Under the pieces are notes generated by a model that worked only from the letters and a program-made list of their open reading frames with translations, was not told where the DNA came from and did not search any database. From CADEDV01 sp964596345 (GTDB taxonomy: Bacteria > Bacteroidota > Bacteroidia > Chitinophagales > Chitinophagaceae): a DNA stretch of 64,000 nt. The translations under genes were made by a program, and so were the position numbers. Below, piece by piece: positions 59,326 to 64,000 of this stretch (its first letter is position 1; every line of letters starts with the position of its first letter). Location of the stretch: NCBI GenBank assembly GCA_964596345.1, contig CAZQSZ010000003.1, forward strand, positions 186,001 through 250,000, in the 5' to 3' direction.

Positions 59326-61743
59326 TTATTCTTTATTCTTTTTACCAAAAATCCTTTTCAGGAGCCCTTTCTTTTTGGGAGGATCATCAGTGGCAGAGCC
59401 GATGGGTTTACTCTCTTCATTTTTAATGACAGACGTTTTAACCGTATCTTTTTTAACCGGTTTTGTATTGTCTTCATCTATTACCGGTTTGGATTCCGGA
59501 CCGATATATTCATTCATGTTATTATAGTCCTGCTCTGTACCCACTCCCTGGTCTTCACCCTGTGCGCCGGGATCGCTGTCATCGATCGATTCCATAATAT
59601 CTGCACTATTGATCTCATTTTCCAGGTTTTCCGGTTTGATGAATTTGGCATCCTTTTCAATACCCAGTGTTTTATCGGCATATACTTTTTTAAAGAAGTT
59701 CTCCCAGATCGGCCGGGCCACAGAACCTCCGTAGAAAGCTGAACTTTCGAGGGTGATAAAGCGATCGTCACAACCCACCCAGGCACCTGCCATCAGTTGA
59801 GGCGTATAGCCGATGAACCAGAAGTCGGCATTGGAGTTGGTTGTACCGGTTTTGCCGCCCATTTCTGCTGCACCTAATCTCCCCCGAAGACCGGCTGCGG
59901 TACCTTTATCAACGGTTCCCTGCATGATGCGTGACATCTGGTAAGCAGCAATTTCACTAACAGCTTCTTTCCGGTTCACACTATAATCAAGGCGTTTGAT
60001 CACATTGCCATTCCTGTCTTCAATACGGCTGATGATATAAGGCTTTGTTGAAAACCCACGACCTGCAAAAATGCTATAGCCCCAGAGCATTTCATACAAC
60101 GACAGATCACAGGAACCTAACGCAATAGAAGGATGCGGGTCAACTTTGGTCGGTACGTTTATGCGGGCCAGGAAATTGGCAAAATTCTCCGGCCCGATCT
60201 GTTTCATAATATAAGCAGAAGCACAGTTTTTGGAATAGGCCAATGCATTGGCAAAGGTCATTGTACCACCAGAACAGGTCCTTGAAGTGGCTGGTACCAG
60301 GCGGCCGGCACCAAAATTCTGTTGCACATCCTGCACTTCCGTTTCGGCAGTATAGCCCAATTCTTCCACGGCCTGTGTATACAATAAAGGCTTAATGGTG
60401 GAACCCACCTGTCTTTTTGTTTTCAGGTTAACGTGGTCATATTTATAGGTTTTGAAACTGATACCGCCCACCCAGGCTTTCACTTCGCCGGTGATAGGAT
60501 CCATCACCATAAAAGCGGTCTGCATCATCTGCCGGTGATATTTGATGGAATCCAGCGGGGTCATCACCGTATCTTTTTCCCGGTTGCTGTTCCAGGCAAA
60601 GATCTTCATCGAAACCTTTTTAGAAAAACTGGCTTTGATCTCTTTATCGCTGAGGCCATCATCGGCCAGGTTTTTCCAGCGGTCACTTTGTTTCATCGCT
60701 GCGTCAATGATGTTTTCATGTTCTTTCCAGACAGCGCCATTCTTTACCCTTCCTTGGCTGACAAGAGCCTTTTGTAAAGTGGGCATATGTGAGGCTACTG
60801 ATTCCTCCGCATATTCCTGCATTCTTGGGTTAATGGTGGTATATATCTTTAGCCCGTCCTCATAGATGTCATAACTGCCGCCGTCCGGTTTTTTCACATC
60901 CTTCAGTACGTCTTTAATTTCATCTTTGAGTACTTCCCTGAAATAAGGAGCATAGCCGGTATTCTCATCAAGTTTCCGGTAATTCAGCTTAATTGGTTTT
61001 GCTTTCAGTTTGGTACCTTCTGCTTCGCTGATCTTTCCGTTCACAGCCATCTGGCTGATCACCACATTTCGGCGGTCGAGGGCCGCTTTAGGATTTCGTA
61101 TCGGGTTATAGATACTGTTTCCTTTGAGCATGCCTACTAACAAAGCCGCTTCTTCCACATTCAAACGATCCGGCTCTTTTTGAAAAAAAGACCGGGATGC
61201 GTTCCTGATACCATAAATATTATTGCCAAAAGGAACAGCATTCAGGTATAATGTAATGATCTCTTCTTTGGTGAAATTTCTTTCCAGCTTAACAGCAATG
61301 ATCCATTCTTTCAGCTTCTCAATGCCCCGTTCTGCTATGTTCTTGCTCCCCTGGTCTAATAAGGCTTTGGCTAATTGTTGAGTGATGGTACTGCCACCGC
61401 CTTGTTTGCCGAATGTAAAGACGGCCCTTAATGTGGACTTGAAATCAATACCGGAGTGATCATAAAAGCGTTCATCTTCCGTGGCAACAAGTGCATCGAT
61501 GACATGTTTGGAGATATCACGGTATTTTACATTGCTGCGGTTTCCTCTTTCTGTATAATATTTCCCCATCAATGTGCCGTCGGCGGCATATACTTCAGAA
61601 GCCTGGAGTATAGATGGGTTTTCAAGATCCTTTAGTGAAGGCATCTTCCCAAAAATGCCAAAATTGGCCAGGGCGATCAGGAGAATAAATGCGCCCAGTC
61701 CTACCAGGAAGAGGCGCCAGAAAATGCGGACTGATCTTTTCAT
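59326..61743 (-). CDS. Penicillin-binding protein 1A (class A, bifunctional)
   Basis: 805 aa from the ATG at 61743. N-terminal membrane anchor (about residues 8-28), GT51 glycosyltransferase (ATEDERFYDHSGIDFKS with catalytic Glu, GGSTITQQLAKAL), then the transpeptidase with SxxK in GSTIKPLLY, SKNCASAYI (SxN) and GKTGTTNSN (KTG). An acidic, Asp/Glu/Pro/Lys-rich C-terminal tail (about 690-805) ends with PPKKKGLLKRIFGKKNKE. Makes and crosslinks peptidoglycan in the inner membrane. The tail is longer than in enterobacterial PBP1A. Confidence 0.95.
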   Translation of the reverse strand: MKRSVRIFWRLFLVGLGAFILLIALANFGIFGKMPSLKDLENPSILQASEVYAADGTLMGKYYTERGNRSNVKYRDISKHVIDALVATEDERFYDHSGIDFKSTLRAVFTFGKQGGGSTITQQLAKALLDQGSKNIAERGIEKLKEWIIAVKLERNFTKEEIITLYLNAVPFGNNIYGIRNASRSFFQKEPDRLNVEEAALLVGMLKGNSIYNPIRNPKAALDRRNVVISQMAVNGKISEAEGTKLKAKPIKLNYRKLDENTGYAPYFREVLKDEIKDVLKDVKKPDGGSYDIYEDGLKIYTTINPRMQEYAEESVASHMPTLQKALVSQGRVKNGAVWKEHENIIDAAMKQSDRWKNLADDGLSDKEIKASFSKKVSMKIFAWNSNREKDTVMTPLDSIKYHRQMMQTAFMVMDPITGEVKAWVGGISFKTYKYDHVNLKTKRQVGSTIKPLLYTQAVEELGYTAETEVQDVQQNFGAGRLVPATSRTCSGGTMTFANALAYSKNCASAYIMKQIGPENFANFLARINVPTKVDPHPSIALGSCDLSLYEMLWGYSIFAGRGFSTKPYIISRIEDRNGNVIKRLDYSVNRKEAVSEIAAYQMSRIMQGTVDKGTAAGLRGRLGAAEMGGKTGTTNSNADFWFIGYTPQLMAGAWVGCDDRFITLESSAFYGGSVARPIWENFFKKVYADKTLGIEKDAKFIKPENLENEINSADIMESIDDSDPGAQGEDQGVGTEQDYNNMNEYIGPESKPVIDEDNTKPVKKDTVKTSVIKNEESKPIGSATDDPPKKKGLLKRIFGKKNKE

Positions 61744-61881
61744 CTGAATTGAATGGTTGTGGTGATGAAGGTCTGCTTCATGCAGCAAATATCATGCACC
61801 GAAAATAGGAAAATCCATGTGGGCAACCGGGTTGCTGCGTTTAATTTTTTGCCAAAACGGGTAGTTCAACCTGTTAACAAC

Positions 61882-64000
61882 TCAGAACTTACCCGGCAGC
61901 TGCTGGTTGAGGAATGTTTTGTAGCCCTCCAGGTTTTTATTAGCCTTTAATAATTCAAGGTTCCTTTCGGAGATCATCGTGAAATAATACTTGCCGCCTT
62001 TCAGCCAGGGGATGATCTCATTGGCTGTTCTGGGTCTCGTCTTTTCAATATAGGAGAGGGCTTCGGCTGCATCCTTGAACGGGCTGATCAGCATCAGCCG
62101 GTTGTCATCATCCAGTTGCAACAGGTCGATCGCATATTGTTTATTATAGAAAGTTTCCCGGTTATGGCGGAAGAACGCATTTTTGGCTTCGTTAGAGAAA
62201 ACGGGGTCCACTTTATTCAGCACCAACACCACAAATTGCGGATCGGTGGCAGCAAAAGTAAAGGGCGATGCAGCAGGAGGGGGAACAACCGGTTTTTTAT
62301 TGGCGCTGTCTGTTGCTGGTTTATTGCTGACTGCAACAGGTGGCGTTACCACTGGTTTATTCACGGCAACCGAATCTTTCTTAATAACCGGCGGAGGGAT
62401 AACGGGAGTATTAACAACCGGCCTGTTCATTTTCACTTCTTCAGCAGGGCGGTTAACCACCAGGTTCTTTAATTCTTCTTCGATCTTGCTCCTGTTTTTT
62501 AATACGTTGATCAGGTTAGCGGCTCTCTCTGCTAATGGAGATTTCGGAAAATTAGTGGTTATATCAGTAAGTATTCTTGTAGCAGTACTGTCTTCCCGTT
62601 GTTTTACATAATAGACCGCTTCGATATACAGTAATTGTGGTGTCCAGTAATTACTGCTGTATAAACTGTCTGCTATTTTCTTTTGTGCAATAGCTTCTTT
62701 GAAATTTCCTTCTATGAATAAGTCGTATATTTTTTCATAGATTTTAGTAGCATCACTGTTGGCGGTTTTGGACTGTGGATTTTTCCCGGTGGTAATGATG
62801 GTGGTGAAATTGCTGGTACCGTAATTCTCACTCAGTATTTTTTTGATAGCTGCAGCTTTCGCTGTTTCGCCATTCTTATTATAACAATAATAAAGATTGA
62901 ATAAGACTTCATCCATCGGTTTGAATTCGGGGAAACGGGTCCGCAGGTTTTCCAATGTTGCTGTTCCTTCCGGGCAATCTTCGATCTCCTGGATATAGGA
63001 TTTGCCCAGGTTAAAAAGAGCCGCTTTCACCGAGTCATTTGATTTTTGCAGCAACTCTGCTGTCAGAGGGAGCTTGCTGTACAGACCTTCAAAAGTGGCT
63101 TCTGTCTCTGCGCCGTTGTCAGTATTGTTTTTAATAACAACATTGGGATTGCGGAGCTGGTTATTATCCGGCACTATATTGCTGCGGCTGGCACTTCTTC
63201 TCCAGTTGTCTGTATTGGGCCGGGTTCCCCAACGGGCTTTAAAATCATTGGCCCCTTTCATTTTTGAAGCGGTGTTATAGAAATACCATTCTCCTTTCGT
63301 GTCGTTATTTGAAAAGAGATTGGCTGCCGGTGTTTGCTGAAATGGAGAACCAGTGGTGGTAGCCGCTGATTCGTCTTTTAAACCCTGTTGTTTGCGTAGC
63401 TGCTTCACCAGCTTTTTAACAATATCCCTGCGTTCTTCCTCGGGCAGGGCGGCAATCCGTTGCAGGCTATCCTGTCTCTCTATTATCTCCAGGCTGGCGG
63501 CAATATTACCCAGCGCTTCTTTACGTTGCAGTATGGCTTCCGGGTTCTTTAATTCAGGATCGTCCATGCGGAGGCTGTCATAAAAATTGTAGGACTGGCG
63601 GAATAGTTTTTTACCAAAAGAAAGTTCTGCCAATTGCAGAAAAGCCTTATTACGTTGCGCCGGGTTATTGTTGTTGTATTGGGTGCTTTTCACGAGCAGG
63701 GGAATGGCGGCATCAATATTATTCCGTTCCAGCTGCATTTGTGCCGCCATGTAATATATGATGTCCCGGTACTCTTCATATTTATCCCGCTTAGCCATTT
63801 TCAGCAGCTCGGCAATATTTTTTTCAATATAGTTTTCGCCGCCATCTTCATTCACCCGGATCGAATAGAGCCGTGCATAAATATCAAGGATCGGGTCAGT
63901 AGTATGCTTGATAGCTTTGGCATAAAAGTTTTCTGCTTCTTTGTTCTTGCCGGCATTTTCATACAATTGTGCCACCAGGTATTCCCATCTTGCCCGTTCC
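61882..64000 (-). CDS. PorW/SprE-like type IX secretion system lipoprotein (partial)
   Basis: At least 706 aa; the frame continues past the window edge (upstream residues ERARWEYLVA), so the N-terminus is missing. TPR-type helices up to about residue 180 of the visible part, then the family signature GEWYFYNTASKMKGANDFKARWGTRPNTDNWRRS. A Pro/Lys/Val-rich linker (about 510-570) precedes a C-terminal domain. PorW/SprE is needed for T9SS export and gliding in Bacteroidota, matching the sorting-domain proteins elsewhere in the window. Downstream of it is the PBP1A gene, 138 bp away. Confidence 0.8.
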   Translation of the reverse strand, partial: ERARWEYLVAQLYENAGKNKEAENFYAKAIKHTTDPILDIYARLYSIRVNEDGGENYIEKNIAELLKMAKRDKYEEYRDIIYYMAAQMQLERNNIDAAIPLLVKSTQYNNNNPAQRNKAFLQLAELSFGKKLFRQSYNFYDSLRMDDPELKNPEAILQRKEALGNIAASLEIIERQDSLQRIAALPEEERRDIVKKLVKQLRKQQGLKDESAATTTGSPFQQTPAANLFSNNDTKGEWYFYNTASKMKGANDFKARWGTRPNTDNWRRSASRSNIVPDNNQLRNPNVVIKNNTDNGAETEATFEGLYSKLPLTAELLQKSNDSVKAALFNLGKSYIQEIEDCPEGTATLENLRTRFPEFKPMDEVLFNLYYCYNKNGETAKAAAIKKILSENYGTSNFTTIITTGKNPQSKTANSDATKIYEKIYDLFIEGNFKEAIAQKKIADSLYSSNYWTPQLLYIEAVYYVKQREDSTATRILTDITTNFPKSPLAERAANLINVLKNRSKIEEELKNLVVNRPAEEVKMNRPVVNTPVIPPPVIKKDSVAVNKPVVTPPVAVSNKPATDSANKKPVVPPPAASPFTFAATDPQFVVLVLNKVDPVFSNEAKNAFFRHNRETFYNKQYAIDLLQLDDDNRLMLISPFKDAAEALSYIEKTRPRTANEIIPWLKGGKYYFTMISERNLELLKANKNLEGYKTFLNQQLPGKF

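Overview
The window is chromosomal DNA of a Bacteroidota bacterium, most likely of the Chitinophagaceae/Chitinophagales group. The signs are promoters of the Bacteroidota type (-33 TTTG, -7 TAnnTTTG), almost no Shine-Dalgarno sequences, secreted proteins with C-terminal sorting domains plus a PorW/SprE-like component of the type IX secretion system, head-GIN (DUF2807) proteins, DUF4954, and a fused DAHP synthase/chorismate mutase. It is gene-dense and mostly housekeeping. No prophage, insertion sequence, integrase or CRISPR array was seen.

Layout. 0.1-7.3 kb: glucan phosphorylase-like protein, ispH, a GH13 lipoprotein, an HtrA protease and a LuxC-type acyl-CoA reductase. 7.4-10.2 kb: ferredoxin, then ddl, a PASTA protein and a rhodanese. 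10.25-12.6 kb: a TonB-dependent receptor behind a TPP riboswitch, so probably a thiamine importer. 12.7-14.9 kb: three tandem head-GIN proteins. 15.0-17.5 kb: initiator tRNA, era, der. 17.6-31.6 kb: a small Ala-rich lipoprotein, a type IX cargo protein, DUF1801/DUF4954, glmS, mgtE, a SET protein, a CHRD lipoprotein, a PA14-like cargo protein and mutS. 31.6-41.7 kb: DUF4139, a TrmH-family methyltransferase, a UbiA/MqnP-like prenyltransferase, ruvX, def, rluD, lipB, a PLP enzyme and a nucleotidyltransferase. 41.8-43.5 kb: an ECF sigma factor translationally coupled to a membrane protein that joins an anti-sigma-like N-terminus to a periplasmic trypsin-like protease. 43.6-45.6 kb: a second copy of the Ala-rich lipoprotein and a DEAD-box helicase. 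45.65-54.5 kb: the aromatic amino acid block, pheA, aminotransferase, tyrA, a broken tlpA-like gene, DAHP synthase/chorismate mutase, aroB, aroA, aroC. 54.5-64 kb: envelope genes (L,D-transpeptidase, OmpA-like protein, PBP1A, PorW/SprE).

The strongest new observation is just upstream of pheA at 45.66-45.82 kb. A promoter lies directly before a 29-codon ORF with nine Phe/Tyr residues among residues 7-17. A perfect 13-bp terminator hairpin follows, and its 5' arm can instead pair with a segment inside the leader ORF. This has every part of a ribosome-mediated Phe/Tyr attenuator for the aromatic operon.

The same region carries a family of short GC-rich palindromes (CCCCCTTCAGGGGG type and CCCTCCGCAGGAGGG type). 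Several are translated in frame at gene ends or in a loop: PheA N-terminus, TyrA N-terminus, an internal and a C-terminal site in the aminotransferase, and the TrmH C-terminus. Other notable points are the ECF/anti-sigma-protease pair, a recurrent arrangement in which the -7 box ends 4-8 nt before the start codon (predicting leaderless or nearly leaderless mRNAs for ispH, mutS, mgtE, rluD, lipB, the TrmH-family gene and the prenyltransferase), and a threonine where phosphorylases carry the PLP lysine.
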